A stretch of 64,000 nucleotides of DNA from Lachnospiraceae bacterium (GCA_017518185.1 JAFWWB010000073.1:1-64000); one strand, 5' to 3'. Counted from the first letter of the stretch, positions 33,653 to 43,314 are shown. Numbers and translations: made by a program. The notes: generated by a model from the sequence alone, not told the origin.

Positions 33653-34735
33653 ATGGCGACATTATCATTACAGCACCTGGACAAGATATACGACAATAAC
33701 GTACAGGCAGTGTATGATTTCAATATGGAAGTAAAGGACGGTGAGTTCATCGTGCTGGTGGGGCCTTCGGGCTGCGGCAAATCCACCACCCTCAGGATGG
33801 TCGCCGGACTTGAGGATATTTCGAAGGGGAAGCTCCTTCTGGACGGAAAGGATATCACCGCAGCGCCTCCCAAGGACAGGGATATGGCAATGGTGTTCCA
33901 GAGCTATGCGCTCTACGGCCACATGACGATCTATGAGAATATGGCCTTTTCCCTTACACTGAGAAAAGAGGATCCAAACGTCATACACAAGAAGGTGCTG
34001 GCGGCTGCCGAGATACTGGATCTGACCTCGCAGCTCAATAAGAAGCCTTCCCAGCTTTCAGGCGGTCAGAGGCAGCGTGTCGCCATGGGACGCTCCATAG
34101 TGCGTAATCCCAAGCTCTTCCTTTTTGATGAGCCTCTTTCCAACCTTGATGCAAAGCTCAGGGGCTCCACGAGACGGGAGATACTTCTGCTCCACAAGAG
34201 GCTTAAGGCGACCATGCTCTATGTGACCCATGACCAGACAGAGGCTCTGACACTGGCGGACCGCATAGTCTGTATGTCCATGGGACATGTGCAGCAGATA
34301 GGCACGCCTCTCGAGCTTTATGATGATCCCGCAAATGTCTTTGTCGCCAGCTTCATAGGCCTGCCTCCCATGAACTTCTTTGATGTGCAGGTGGCGGGGG
34401 ATAAGCTTCAGCATCCCCGGTTCTGCTGTATACTCAACGAAGAGCAGAAGCATCTGCTGGCCGGCTATAACGGAAAGACCATCACGCTTGGTGTGCGTCC
34501 CGAGGATATAGCGGAGGGCGGCGCGGTGCCCGTCACCGTGACCACCAATGAGAATCTGGGAATGAATACCCTTGTACACGGGCATCTGGGGGACTCCGGT
34601 GCCGAAGGCAGGATCACCTGCAAGTTCCGTTCATGGTGCGACTATAAAGCCGGTGATGTGGTGAAGGTCTGCTTCAACCGCATGCACTTCTTTGACAAAG
34701 AGACCACCAATGCCATCAGGAAGGAGGGGAAGTAA
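33653..34735 (+). CDS. MsmX/UgpC-type sugar ABC ATPase (first)
   Basis: A 360-residue ATPase with a C-terminal TOBE-type domain. Walker A GPSGCGKST (about 38-46), signature LSGGQRQRVAMGRS (about 135-148), Walker B LFLFDEPLSNLDAKLR, and the switch His in THDQTEA are intact. MsmX-like ATPases energise CUT1 oligosaccharide importers and often serve several of them. Here a second, different copy is encoded 1.2 kb downstream in the same array, so a heterodimeric motor is possible. The Q-loop reads VFQSYALYGHMT where the family usually has YPHM. Confidence 0.92.
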   Translation: MATLSLQHLDKIYDNNVQAVYDFNMEVKDGEFIVLVGPSGCGKSTTLRMVAGLEDISKGKLLLDGKDITAAPPKDRDMAMVFQSYALYGHMTIYENMAFSLTLRKEDPNVIHKKVLAAAEILDLTSQLNKKPSQLSGGQRQRVAMGRSIVRNPKLFLFDEPLSNLDAKLRGSTRREILLLHKRLKATMLYVTHDQTEALTLADRIVCMSMGHVQQIGTPLELYDDPANVFVASFIGLPPMNFFDVQVAGDKLQHPRFCCILNEEQKHLLAGYNGKTITLGVRPEDIAEGGAVPVTVTTNENLGMNTLVHGHLGDSGAEGRITCKFRSWCDYKAGDVVKVCFNRMHFFDKETTNAIRKEGK

Positions 34736-34738
34736 GAC

Positions 34739-35287
34739 ATGAAGGAATTTTTCCGCAAGAAGCTGGTGGCATTAAAGCGCAGACCCCAGATAATAGCAGG
34801 AGTGGTGCTGGTGGTATCCTTCCTTATCTACGCCCTGAAGCTCAGGGTGATCTCCGATACCACTGCCAGGATAAATACTGCGGGTATGGGGCTCTGCGGT
34901 TTCGTTACCATGCTTTTTTCCATACTGAGCTTCGTATGCTTCCTGAATTCCTTTCCCAGGCGCAAAAAGGCGAACATTCCGATGCTTGTGCTGTTCTTCC
35001 TTATGCAGGGAGCCATAATCTTTTGTGACTTCATCTATTACAGCCGCGTCAAGGATGCGATACTGGCTGAGATCGCCAAGGGAACCGCAGCCGAGATGTT
35101 TTCCAAGAATCCCTTTGTCAGGGAATCCTATAACATGCTGCAGATACATATGGTCTCAGTCATCGTGACGCTTGCGCTCACGGCGCTGGTGCCCGTATAC
35201 GGAAAGCTGCTCCGTAAGATCAATACCTCGGTCGAAGTGGAGGGCAATGAGGATATCGCTGCCATCGAGATAGCTTCCGAGGACTGA
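34739..35287 (+). CDS. Uncharacterised membrane protein
   Basis: A 182-residue protein with about four transmembrane helices (IIAGVVLVVSFLIYALKL, GFVTMLFSILSFVCFLNSF, PMLVLFFLMQGAIIFCDFIY, VSVIVTLALTALVPVYG). The N-terminus is strongly basic (MKEFFRKKLVALKRRPQ), and the C-terminal tail is acidic. Family not recognised. It is 3 nt after the first ATPase stop and 3 nt before the next gene, thus part of the same transcript. Confidence 0.75.
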   Translation: MKEFFRKKLVALKRRPQIIAGVVLVVSFLIYALKLRVISDTTARINTAGMGLCGFVTMLFSILSFVCFLNSFPRRKKANIPMLVLFFLMQGAIIFCDFIYYSRVKDAILAEIAKGTAAEMFSKNPFVRESYNMLQIHMVSVIVTLALTALVPVYGKLLRKINTSVEVEGNEDIAAIEIASED

Positions 35288-35290
35288 CGG

Positions 35291-35950
35291 ATGAGCCGGA
35301 AGAAGCGGCATGAAAAGCCGGAAGAGACAAAGGAAGAAAAGAAGGATGCCGCGGCCTATTACAAGCTGAAGAAAGAGGCCATTGAGGATCTTGTTACGGC
35401 GGACAGTTCCAATTCTCCTGAGGTTTCGGAGGAGGAGCTCAGGAAATATACGGGAAAGAAGAAGTTCGCCATACCGGACTGGCTTAAGGTGATCTTCGTA
35501 AAGTTCTGGTTTGCAGCCGCAGTATGTTACTTTTTCTTCTGGGGCCTCGGCGGAAAACTGAACGGCCTTCCCGACCAGCTCTTCGTACTGGGAATGGCTC
35601 TGGGCATAATAACCGACCTCCTTACCAACAACGCCCTGAGGTTCATGGCGAAGACAGAGGGCGGCAATGACAGATATATAATGGTATCCCGTAAAAGATA
35701 CTCAAGCTTTGTGCTGAACATATTGTATGCCTATGTTGTGATATTTCTGGTGTTCACGCTCTACAATATGATCAACATCGCCGTCATGGCGGCAAAGGGC
35801 GGCAGCGAGACCCTTCCGCTGGGAGTGGAGCCGGTGCTCTTCGGTCTCTTCTGTATGGGGGCGGACATGATGCTTGTAGGAATGAGGAACCTGGCTAAAA
35901 AGATCGTAAGTGAAGCAAAGGAGAAGGGGCATGGCTTATCTCACACTTAA
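35291..35950 (+). CDS. Uncharacterised membrane protein with charged N-terminus
   Basis: A 219-residue protein: a hydrophilic, highly charged N-terminal 65 residues (KKRHEKPEETKEEKK then a region with EVSEEELRKYTGKKK), followed by about four transmembrane helices, with IPDWLKVIFVKFWFAAAV as the first. Family not recognised. The C-terminal coding end overlaps the second ATPase start by 20 nt. It is the last of four small membrane proteins that alternate with the two ATPases. Confidence 0.75.
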   Translation: MSRKKRHEKPEETKEEKKDAAAYYKLKKEAIEDLVTADSSNSPEVSEEELRKYTGKKKFAIPDWLKVIFVKFWFAAAVCYFFFWGLGGKLNGLPDQLFVLGMALGIITDLLTNNALRFMAKTEGGNDRYIMVSRKRYSSFVLNILYAYVVIFLVFTLYNMINIAVMAAKGGSETLPLGVEPVLFGLFCMGADMMLVGMRNLAKKIVSEAKEKGHGLSHT

Positions 35951-37007
35951 GAATATAAACAAGATATATCCCAACGGCTATCACGCCGTCCATAATTTCA
36001 ACCTCGAGATAGAAAAGGGTGAGTTCATCGTTTTCGTAGGCTCCTCGGGCTGCGGGAAATCCACTACCCTGCGCATGATAGCAGGTCTTGAGGATATAAG
36101 CAGCGGGGATTTCCTGATAGACGGAAAGCGGGCCAACGAGCTGGGCCCCAGGCAGAGGGAAGTGGCCATGGTATTCCAGAGCTATGCCCTTTATCCCCAG
36201 ATGAGCGTGTATGATAACCTTGCCTTTTCCCTGATGCTTCAGGGTGTTGACGAGGATGTGATAGAAAAGAAGGTCCTGGCTACGGCGAAGATACTGGGAC
36301 TTACGGATTACCTGGACCGTATGCCCAGGGCACTTTCCGGAGGCCAGAGACAGCGTGTGGCCGTGGGACGTGCCATAATACGCAAGGTGGGCATCTTCCT
36401 TATGGATGAGCCTCTGTCCAACCTTGATGCGAAGCAGCGTGTAACTATGCGTTCCGAGATCACCCAGATCCACAGGGTGACCGGCGCCACGACCATATAC
36501 GTTACCCATGACCAGACGGAGGCCATGACCATGGCTGACCGCATCGTGGTGATGAAGGAGGGATATATACAGCCGGTGGGCACTCCCAGGGAGCTGTATT
36601 TCAGTCCTGCCAATGTGTTTGTGGCGGGCTTCATAGGGGAGCCTCCCATGAACTTCATCCGCGGCACGGTCAGGGACGGAAAGCTTTCCTTCGGCAGCAA
36701 TACCATAGACCTTAAGCTGCTGGGCCGTACAGAGACCTCTTCCTATGAAGGGAAGGAGCTGATCTTCGGCTTCAGGCCCGAGCATGCGGTGCTTGGCAGT
36801 GTGGAGGATGCATATCAGTTCAGCTGCCGCGTGGAGCTTACGGAGATGCTGGGCGACAATACGAATGTTTATGTGGCTTCAGGTGAGGACAACGCCATCC
36901 TCAAGGTGGATCCCCATGATACCCCGGAGATGGACAGCGATACAGTCTTTTCAGTGCCTTTCAGCAAGGTTTATCTCTTCGACGGGGAGACGGAAGAGGT
37001 GATCTGA
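35931..37007 (+). CDS. MsmX/UgpC-type sugar ABC ATPase (second)
   Basis: A 358-residue ATPase with TOBE-like C-terminal domain. Walker A GSSGCGKST, signature LSGGQRQRVAVGRAI, Walker B IFLMDEPLSNLDAKQR and THDQTEA are intact. ATG 35931 is chosen because it begins the family's MAYLTLKNINKIYP and has AGGAGAAGG upstream; a start 21 nt earlier lies deeper in the previous gene. The C-terminal regulatory domain is quite different from that of the first ATPase, so the two are not recent duplicates. Either each serves a different permease or the two heterodimerise on the YteP/YtcP-type channel. Confidence 0.92.
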   Translation: MAYLTLKNINKIYPNGYHAVHNFNLEIEKGEFIVFVGSSGCGKSTTLRMIAGLEDISSGDFLIDGKRANELGPRQREVAMVFQSYALYPQMSVYDNLAFSLMLQGVDEDVIEKKVLATAKILGLTDYLDRMPRALSGGQRQRVAVGRAIIRKVGIFLMDEPLSNLDAKQRVTMRSEITQIHRVTGATTIYVTHDQTEAMTMADRIVVMKEGYIQPVGTPRELYFSPANVFVAGFIGEPPMNFIRGTVRDGKLSFGSNTIDLKLLGRTETSSYEGKELIFGFRPEHAVLGSVEDAYQFSCRVELTEMLGDNTNVYVASGEDNAILKVDPHDTPEMDSDTVFSVPFSKVYLFDGETEEVI

Positions 37008-37010
37008 TCC

Positions 37011-38399
37011 GTGGCGGCATCCGCGTCGGCAAAGGACGAGGCCTTTCGTGAATATGCCCTGACGGCACCGCCCCTTAAGGTGCTGTTTTCAGTCTGCGGC
37101 CCTCTGGCCATCTACCAGGCCATGCAGCAGATATTCTCGGTGCTGGATACCCTCATGGCCGCGCATATAGGCGCCGGAGCGGTGTCCGCTATCGCCAGTC
37201 TCACACAGATAACGGCAATGATAACCGCCATCGGCTCCGGTCTGGCAGTTGGCGGCTGCATACGTATTTCCGAGGCTTACGGGGAGGGGAATTACGATGC
37301 GGTGCGCAGGCGCACCTCCACCCTCTATGCGCTCGCTGTGGCCATAAGCCTGCTGGTGACGGTGCTGCTGATACCTTTCGCGGAACCGGTGCTCCGCATA
37401 CTTAAAACGCCCGAAGAACTGATCGAAACCGGAGCGGGCTATTTCAGGGTGCAGATCCTTACCCTGATGCTCAGCTTCTTTAATACGGTATATATAGCAA
37501 TAGAGCGGAGCCGCGGACACAGCCGTAAGATACTGGCCCTGAACCTTGTGGTGGTGGTACTGAAGATAGGGCTCTCCGCAGTCTTTGTCTATCTTCTTGA
37601 CGGGGATGTGATGATGATAGCCATAGCCACACTGGTATCGCAGCTTGCGCTCACGGTCTATGCCCTCATCTCCATGCCGCGGGATGTGGGTGCTTTCCGT
37701 TTTTCGGTGAAGGAGATAAACTTCCGGAGGAGCACCCTCCTGCCCATGCTGAACCTCTCCTATCCGGTGGCGGCGGAGAAGCTGCTCTTTGCCGCAGGCA
37801 AGGTCATGGTGAACGCCATGTCCGGCATGTACGGGGCCATGACTGTAGGAGCCCTGGGCATATCCAACAATATCGGCGGCTTTACCACCAACTGGCACAG
37901 CGGCACCCAGGACGGGGCTACGGCCCTCGTAAGCCAGAACCGGGGAGCCGGTAAGTATAAGAGGACCCTGAGCATTTTCTGGTGGCTTTTGCTGGTGGAT
38001 GTGCTGATAGGCCTTATCGGCTATATAGTCATAAGCTTCTGCCTGCCCGGACTGGCGGAGATATTCGCAAAGTCCAAGGAGAGCTTTGATAAGGGCTTCT
38101 GTGATATGATAGTGGATATACACCGCTTTGAGATGCTGGGCTACATCACCCTTGGGGTCAATTCCGCGGTGAACGCCCTGCTCATGGGCTACGGAAAGGT
38201 GAAGACCACCATGGCGCTGAACGTTGCCCGGGTGTTTGTCTTCCGTGTGCCGGTGCTCTGGTATCTGCAGAATTTCACCTCTGCCGGCTACGAGGCGGCC
38301 GGCATCACCATGATGGTGTCAAATGTGGCGACGGGTATCGCCTCGGCCGTAGTGGCAATACCGGTGGTACGTGAAATAATGAAGAAAGAGGAAAAATAA
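37011..38399 (+). CDS. MATE-family efflux transporter
   Basis: A 462-residue protein with about twelve transmembrane helices in two halves, the typical opening PPLKVLFSVCGPLAIYQAMQ and the cation-coupled layout of MATE transporters, which exchange drugs or metabolites for Na+ or H+. The start is a GTG 3 nt after the ATPase stop; AGGTGATC lies upstream. Its place in a carbohydrate array is unusual, and it might export a sugar acid or toxic by-product, though that is speculation. It is followed by a gene for an esterase with a 2-nt gap. Confidence 0.88.
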   Translation: MAASASAKDEAFREYALTAPPLKVLFSVCGPLAIYQAMQQIFSVLDTLMAAHIGAGAVSAIASLTQITAMITAIGSGLAVGGCIRISEAYGEGNYDAVRRRTSTLYALAVAISLLVTVLLIPFAEPVLRILKTPEELIETGAGYFRVQILTLMLSFFNTVYIAIERSRGHSRKILALNLVVVVLKIGLSAVFVYLLDGDVMMIAIATLVSQLALTVYALISMPRDVGAFRFSVKEINFRRSTLLPMLNLSYPVAAEKLLFAAGKVMVNAMSGMYGAMTVGALGISNNIGGFTTNWHSGTQDGATALVSQNRGAGKYKRTLSIFWWLLLVDVLIGLIGYIVISFCLPGLAEIFAKSKESFDKGFCDMIVDIHRFEMLGYITLGVNSAVNALLMGYGKVKTTMALNVARVFVFRVPVLWYLQNFTSAGYEAAGITMMVSNVATGIASAVVAIPVVREIMKKEEK

Positions 38400-38401
38400 A
38401 A

Positions 38402-39094
38402 ATGTACCGTATCATATATGCCGGCGACAGCACCGCAGCAAGAAACAGCTTTGCGACCTGGCCCCAGTGCGGGCTTTCCCAGGGCATACTGTGGTATCTG
38501 AAGGATGACGTCTTCGTAAGGAGCTTTGCGGTAAACGGCCGCAGCACGAAGTCCTTTATCGATGAGGGCCGTCTTAAGGAGATAGAGGGCTGTATAGCCC
38601 CCGGGGATCTCTTCATCATAGGATTCGGACACAATGATGAAAAGCAGCAGGATCCCCTGCGCTATGCCGATCCCTTCGGAGCCTATAAGGATAATCTGAA
38701 GGAATTCATACGGGTGGGAAGGGAGCATGGCGCACATCCCCTGATCATCACTCCGGTGGCGAGAAGGCTCTTTGATGGGGACGGGCATTTCCTGCCGGGA
38801 AGCCACGGGGATTATCCCAGAGCAGCCATTGAAGCGGCTTCCGAGGAAGCTGTCCCGTTTATCGACCTTGATTCAAAGAGCGAAAAGCTGCTCTCCGCCA
38901 TGGGAGACCTGGCATCAAGGGAGCTGTATGTTTATCCCAAAGATAATTCCCATATGACCATAAGGGGAGCGGTGGTCATGGCGGGGCTTCTTGCGGAGGA
39001 GCTGAAAAAACTCGGAGCACCTTTCTCGGATGTGCTCTGCGACGCCGCGGTAGCTTCACCGGCGGACTACCATTCGGCGGAGAAAGAAGAGTAG
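38402..39094 (+). CDS. CE12-like rhamnogalacturonan acetylesterase
   Basis: A 230-residue SGNH hydrolase. The four blocks are visible: AGDSTA with nucleophile Ser10, the Gly in AVNGRSTKSF, Asn in GFGHND (about 74-79), and Asp/His in DNSHMT (about 180-185). The motif set, especially GFGHND and DNSHM, is that of carbohydrate esterase family 12 such as B. subtilis YesT, which removes acetyl groups from rhamnogalacturonan. There is no signal peptide, so it would act on imported oligosaccharides. Neighbouring GH105 and GH42 genes support this. Confidence 0.88.
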   Translation: MYRIIYAGDSTAARNSFATWPQCGLSQGILWYLKDDVFVRSFAVNGRSTKSFIDEGRLKEIEGCIAPGDLFIIGFGHNDEKQQDPLRYADPFGAYKDNLKEFIRVGREHGAHPLIITPVARRLFDGDGHFLPGSHGDYPRAAIEAASEEAVPFIDLDSKSEKLLSAMGDLASRELYVYPKDNSHMTIRGAVVMAGLLAEELKKLGAPFSDVLCDAAVASPADYHSAEKEE

Positions 39095-39117
39095 CCTAAG
39101 TCTGAATAATAGACTAT

Positions 39118-39228
39118 GTCATCCCGAGCGGAGTCTGCGTAAGCAGACGCAGTCGACGCTGACCTCTTCCGCGAAGCGGATGAGGTGCCGCCCCGGCGAG
39201 GGGTTGCGGAGCAACAGGAGGGATCTTA
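39118..39228. repeat. Second copy of the GTCATCCCGAGCGGAG element
   Basis: It opens with GTCATCCCGAGCGGAG and closes with GAGGGATCTTA, as does the element at 29936-30122, but its middle is a series of different hairpins: GTCTGCG-taa-GCAGAC and CCTCTTCCGC-gaa-GCGGATGAGG, then a CCCCGGCGAGGGG palindrome. It fills the gap between the esterase and the isomerase genes and may stabilise or process the mRNA. Confidence 0.8.
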
Positions 39229-39249
39229 TAGATTAGAGCGGAGGTGACC

Positions 39250-40095
39250 ATGTCATCCATACAGATAGGCCTGCGCCTGCACGACAGCGAAGAACTGCCT
39301 CTGGAGGAGAGGCTTAAAAGGGTAAAGGAACAGGGCTTTTCCTGTGTACACATAGCGCTGGGACAAATAAAGGGACTCCCTAAGGAAACGGAGGCTCTGA
39401 CGCCCGGGTATGCGTTTTACTTAAAACGCGTATTCGCCGGGGCCGGACTGGATATAGCGGTACTCGGGAACTATCAGAACCTGGCGCATCCGGATCCGGT
39501 GAAGCTTAAGGAGATACAGGCGCGTTATACCGCTCATCTCCGCTTTGCCTCTATACTGGGCTGCGGAATGGTGGGGACGGAGACAGGCGCTCCCAATGCG
39601 GAGTATGCCTATGATAAGGAGGCCTGCCGGAGTGAGGAAGCGCTAAGGACCTTTATCACAAACCTCCGCCCGGTTGTCAGGGATGCGGAACGCTTCGGTG
39701 TGATACTGGCGATAGAGCCGGTCTATAAGCATATAGTCTGGAACCCGAAGAGGGCAAGACGGGTGCTGGATGAGATAGCATCCCCCAATCTGCAGATCAT
39801 CTTCGATCCGGTAAATCTCCTGGATCCCGAAGAGATCGGCAGACGCGATGAGGTTCTGGCTGAAGCCATGGAGCTGCTTTATCCCGAGATCGCGATGGTG
39901 CACCTTAAGGATTATGTCCTTGAGAACGGGAGCATGAAGGCTGTCGGCTGCGGCCTCGGTGAGATGGACTATACCGCGGTCCTTAGGTTTATCAAAGAAA
40001 AGAAACCCTGTATCCAGGCGACACTGGAGAACACCACGCCGGAAAAGGCGGTGTGGTCAAGAGAATATATAGAAAACATATTTGACAGGCTGTAA
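39250..40095 (+). CDS. Sugar phosphate isomerase/epimerase (TIM barrel)
   Basis: A 281-residue member of the AP-endonuclease-2 / xylose isomerase-like superfamily, which converts or epimerises sugars with a divalent metal. Metal-site residues are visible as GTETGAPN (Glu), IEPVYKH (Glu), IIFDPVNLL (Asp) and MVHLKDY (His, Asp). ATG 39250 follows GGAGGTGA by a few bases; a GTG two codons earlier overlaps the ribosome binding site. It lies between the CE12 esterase and GH105 genes, so it probably handles a sugar released from the imported oligosaccharide, but the substrate is unknown. Confidence 0.85.
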   Translation: MSSIQIGLRLHDSEELPLEERLKRVKEQGFSCVHIALGQIKGLPKETEALTPGYAFYLKRVFAGAGLDIAVLGNYQNLAHPDPVKLKEIQARYTAHLRFASILGCGMVGTETGAPNAEYAYDKEACRSEEALRTFITNLRPVVRDAERFGVILAIEPVYKHIVWNPKRARRVLDEIASPNLQIIFDPVNLLDPEEIGRRDEVLAEAMELLYPEIAMVHLKDYVLENGSMKAVGCGLGEMDYTAVLRFIKEKKPCIQATLENTTPEKAVWSREYIENIFDRL

Positions 40096-40129
40096 CAGTT
40101 CCCCAAACACAAAGCAAAGGAGAAGGATC

Positions 40130-41269
40130 ATGACCAAAGAAACCCGTACCCAGATCGAAGAGTATATCGAGTACCTGCTGTCGGAATCCACGCCGGAGGC
40201 TCCCATGTGGAATAAGGAGCTGGTCTACGATAAGAAGCCCAACAAGTGGAACTATATCGACGGCTGCATGATAACCGCTATCCTCAGGCTCTACAGCATT
40301 ACAGGTGAGGAACGCTACTTCGATTTCGCGAAGAACTTCATCGATCATTTTGTTCAGGAAGACGGAGACATCAGGACCTACAGTGTCGAGGAGTATAATC
40401 TGGACAACATCAATACCGCCAGCAACCTCTTCTTCCTTTATGACAAAACGGGAGAGGAAAAATACAGGCTGGCGCTGGATAAGGTAAGGACCCAGCTGGA
40501 CGGCATGCCAAGGACGAAGTCCGGCAGCTTCTGGCATAAGGATATCTACCCCAACCAGGTCTGGCTGGACGGGCTTTATATGGCGGAACCCTTTTATATG
40601 CGCTATGAGACCAGGTTCCGCAGGATGGAAAAATGCCAGGATGTCATAGACCAGTTCCGCAACGTGGAAAAGAACATGCGGGATCCGAAGACCGGGCTTT
40701 ACTATCACGGCTACGACGAGAGCAGGGAGATGTACTGGTGTGATAAGGAAACCGGGCTCAGCCCCAATTTCTGGCTGCGCTCCATAGGCTGGTTTACCCT
40801 TGCGCTGGTGGAGACTGCCGAAGCAACGGACGAGACCCTGTATTATGAAAAAAGGTATCTGCAGAAGCTGCTGGAGCAGCTGGTGGATGCCCTCATACCC
40901 TTCCAGCATGAGGGCGGCATGTTCTATCAGATAGTGGATAAGGGTGAGGATCCCAGGAATTATCTCGAGACCAGCGGCACCGCCCTCATCTCCTATGCGA
41001 TACTCAAGGCGGTGCGTCTCGGCTATCTGATGCCGCGCTATGCGGAGATCGGAAAGAAGGCCTTTGACGGCATATCGGAAAGATACCTCTCCAAGAATGA
41101 GGACGGGACGCTTAAGCTTTCGGGCATCTGTCTTGTGGCGGGGCTCGGGGGAAAGAACCACCGTGACGGTTCCCTGGAATATTACTTCAGCGAACCCGTG
41201 GTGGAAAATGAAGCTAAGGGCGTGGCGCCTTATCTGCTGGCGTACACGGAAATGCTGGCTTATGTGTGA
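40130..41269 (+). CDS. GH105 unsaturated rhamnogalacturonyl hydrolase
   Basis: A 379-residue (alpha/alpha)6-barrel enzyme like YteR/YesR. It removes the unsaturated galacturonate that a lyase leaves at the non-reducing end of rhamnogalacturonan oligosaccharides. Family landmarks: WNYIDGCMITAILRLY, VWLDGLYMAEPFYMRY (about 143-158, with the Asp that activates water), HGYDESREMYWCDK, and SPNFWLRSIGWFTLALVE. There is no signal peptide, so it is cytoplasmic. ATG 40130 follows AAAGGAGAAGG; an upstream ATG at 40082 lies in the previous gene and lacks the family sequence. It implies that pectin-lyase products are imported. Confidence 0.92.
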   Translation: MTKETRTQIEEYIEYLLSESTPEAPMWNKELVYDKKPNKWNYIDGCMITAILRLYSITGEERYFDFAKNFIDHFVQEDGDIRTYSVEEYNLDNINTASNLFFLYDKTGEEKYRLALDKVRTQLDGMPRTKSGSFWHKDIYPNQVWLDGLYMAEPFYMRYETRFRRMEKCQDVIDQFRNVEKNMRDPKTGLYYHGYDESREMYWCDKETGLSPNFWLRSIGWFTLALVETAEATDETLYYEKRYLQKLLEQLVDALIPFQHEGGMFYQIVDKGEDPRNYLETSGTALISYAILKAVRLGYLMPRYAEIGKKAFDGISERYLSKNEDGTLKLSGICLVAGLGGKNHRDGSLEYYFSEPVVENEAKGVAPYLLAYTEMLAYV

Positions 41270-41283
41270 AAGGAGAACGGAAC

Positions 41284-43314
41284 ATGATCAATTCCCCTAA
41301 GATCAGAAAGATCGTATATGGCGGAGACTACAACCCCGAGCAGTGGCCGGAGGAGGTCTGGCACGAGGATATGCGCCTCTTTAAGGAGGCGGGAGTGGAT
41401 ATCGTTACACTCAACGTATTCAGCTGGGCGATGCTGCAGCCTTCGGAGGATGAGTACGATTTCTCCACCCTCGACCGCATCATGGAGCTTGTGAAGGAGA
41501 ACGGGCTCTTTGTGTGCATGGCCACTTCCACCGCCGCCCATCCTGCCTGGATGGCAAAGCGTCATCCGGACATCACCAGGGTGGAATCAAACGGCATGAA
41601 GCGCAGCTTCGGGGCAAGGCACAATTCCTGCCCCAATTCCCCCACCTACCGAAAATATGCGCCTGAGCTGGCAAGAAGGCTGGCGGAGCGCTATAAGGGT
41701 TTCGACAATATAGTGGCCTGGCATGTGTCCAACGAGTTCGGCGGCGAGTGCTACTGCGAAAACTGCGCCAAAGCCTTCCGTGAATGGGTTAAGTCCCGCT
41801 ACGGCACCATAGAGGAGGTGAACCGGGCCTGGAACACAGCCTTCTGGAGCCATACCTTCTATGATTTCGACGAGATAGTCCCTGCGGACCTCCGCAGTGA
41901 GGAATTCTCCTGGGACGGGCAGCTCCGCACCAATTTCCAGGGCATCTCCCTGGATTACAGACGCTTCCTTTCCGATTCCATGCTGGAATGCTTCAAGCTT
42001 GAGCGCGACGAGCTTAAGAAGATCACCCCTGACATACCGGTCACAACCAATCTCATGGGCTGGTACAAGCCTCTGGATTATAAGAAATGGGCGGACGAGA
42101 TGGATTTCGTAAGCTGGGACAACTATCCCAATTATGATTCCGGCCCTGCCTACCCGGCAGCGGTCCACGATACCATGAGGGGCTTCAAGGGAGGACAGCC
42201 CTTCTGCCTTATGGAGCAGAGCCCTTCCGTCAGCAACTGGCATATCTACTGCAAGCTCAAGAGGCCGGGGGTGATGCGGCTCTGGAGCTGGCAGGCTGTG
42301 GCCCACGGTGCCGATACGGTGATGTTCTTCCAGATGCGCCGCTCAATAGGAGCCTGCGAGAAATACCATTCCGCCCTCATAGATCATGCCGGCAGGAACG
42401 ATACCAGAGTGTTTAAGGAGATGGCCGCCCTGGGAGCGGAGCTTAAGAAGATAGGCGGCCAGACCCTGGGAACCCGCATAAAAGCCGATATCGCCATAGT
42501 ATTTGACTGGGAAAACTGGTGGGCTGCAGAGCTTTCCGCCGGCCCCAGCAGGCTCATCAATTACTGCTCCGAGGTATCCTCCTATTATAATGCGCTTTTC
42601 AGCCGAAACATCGCCGTGGACTTCATAGCCCCGGACGGAGATATGTCAAAGTATAAGCTGGTCATAGCTCCCCTGCTCTACATGAACCACGAGGGCTATG
42701 ATGAAAGGGTGCGGGAATATGTAAAGGGAGGCGGTACCTATATCACCACGTATTTCAGCGGCTGGGTGGATGACAATGACCTTGTGCTCCCCGGCGGATA
42801 TCCCGGAAAACAGAAGGATATACTGGGGATCTGGGTCGAGGAGAGCGATGCCCTTCCGGAGGGTGAGGAAAACAGCTTTATTTATAAAGGAACAGAGTAC
42901 CCCGCAGGCACACTTTGTGATATAATGCATCCGGAGGGCGCGCGAGAGATCGCGGTATACGAGAGGGAATTCTATTCCGGAACGCCGGTGCTGACGGTAA
43001 ACGACTTCGGCAGCGGCAGGGCGTCTTATGTGGGCTGTCACTCAAACGATGCCTTCTATGCCGCATACTTAAGCGATATCTGCGCAGAGCTGGGCATAGA
43101 GCCTGTGCTCGATACACCGCAGGACGTGGAGGTGACGAGGCGCGAGAACGATGAGTACAGCTTCCTTTTCGTGCTCAACCATAAGGATGAGAAGAGTGAA
43201 GTGAGACTGCGCGAGGGTGGAACGGATATCCTCACGGATAAGGTCTACGGCTCGGGGGATCTCCTGCCTCTTAATAGAAAGGGCGTAGCGATAATAAGGA
43301 CGGAGAAAAAATGA
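41284..43314 (+). CDS. GH42 beta-galactosidase
   Basis: A 676-residue family 42 enzyme that removes beta-linked galactose, here probably from galactan side chains of rhamnogalacturonan I, as YesZ in B. subtilis. The N-terminus IVYGGDYNPEQWPEEVW is diagnostic. The acid/base Glu is in WHVSNEFGGEC (about 150) and the nucleophile Glu in LMEQSPSVSNW (about 310). Cys residues in CYCENC would bind zinc, as in other GH42 enzymes. A trimerisation-like domain and a small beta domain follow. No signal peptide. ATG 41284 has AAAGGAG at a proper distance; a GTG at 41266 lies before it. The stop overlaps the next start by 4 nt. Confidence 0.95.
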   Translation: MINSPKIRKIVYGGDYNPEQWPEEVWHEDMRLFKEAGVDIVTLNVFSWAMLQPSEDEYDFSTLDRIMELVKENGLFVCMATSTAAHPAWMAKRHPDITRVESNGMKRSFGARHNSCPNSPTYRKYAPELARRLAERYKGFDNIVAWHVSNEFGGECYCENCAKAFREWVKSRYGTIEEVNRAWNTAFWSHTFYDFDEIVPADLRSEEFSWDGQLRTNFQGISLDYRRFLSDSMLECFKLERDELKKITPDIPVTTNLMGWYKPLDYKKWADEMDFVSWDNYPNYDSGPAYPAAVHDTMRGFKGGQPFCLMEQSPSVSNWHIYCKLKRPGVMRLWSWQAVAHGADTVMFFQMRRSIGACEKYHSALIDHAGRNDTRVFKEMAALGAELKKIGGQTLGTRIKADIAIVFDWENWWAAELSAGPSRLINYCSEVSSYYNALFSRNIAVDFIAPDGDMSKYKLVIAPLLYMNHEGYDERVREYVKGGGTYITTYFSGWVDDNDLVLPGGYPGKQKDILGIWVEESDALPEGEENSFIYKGTEYPAGTLCDIMHPEGAREIAVYEREFYSGTPVLTVNDFGSGRASYVGCHSNDAFYAAYLSDICAELGIEPVLDTPQDVEVTRRENDEYSFLFVLNHKDEKSEVRLREGGTDILTDKVYGSGDLLPLNRKGVAIIRTEKK

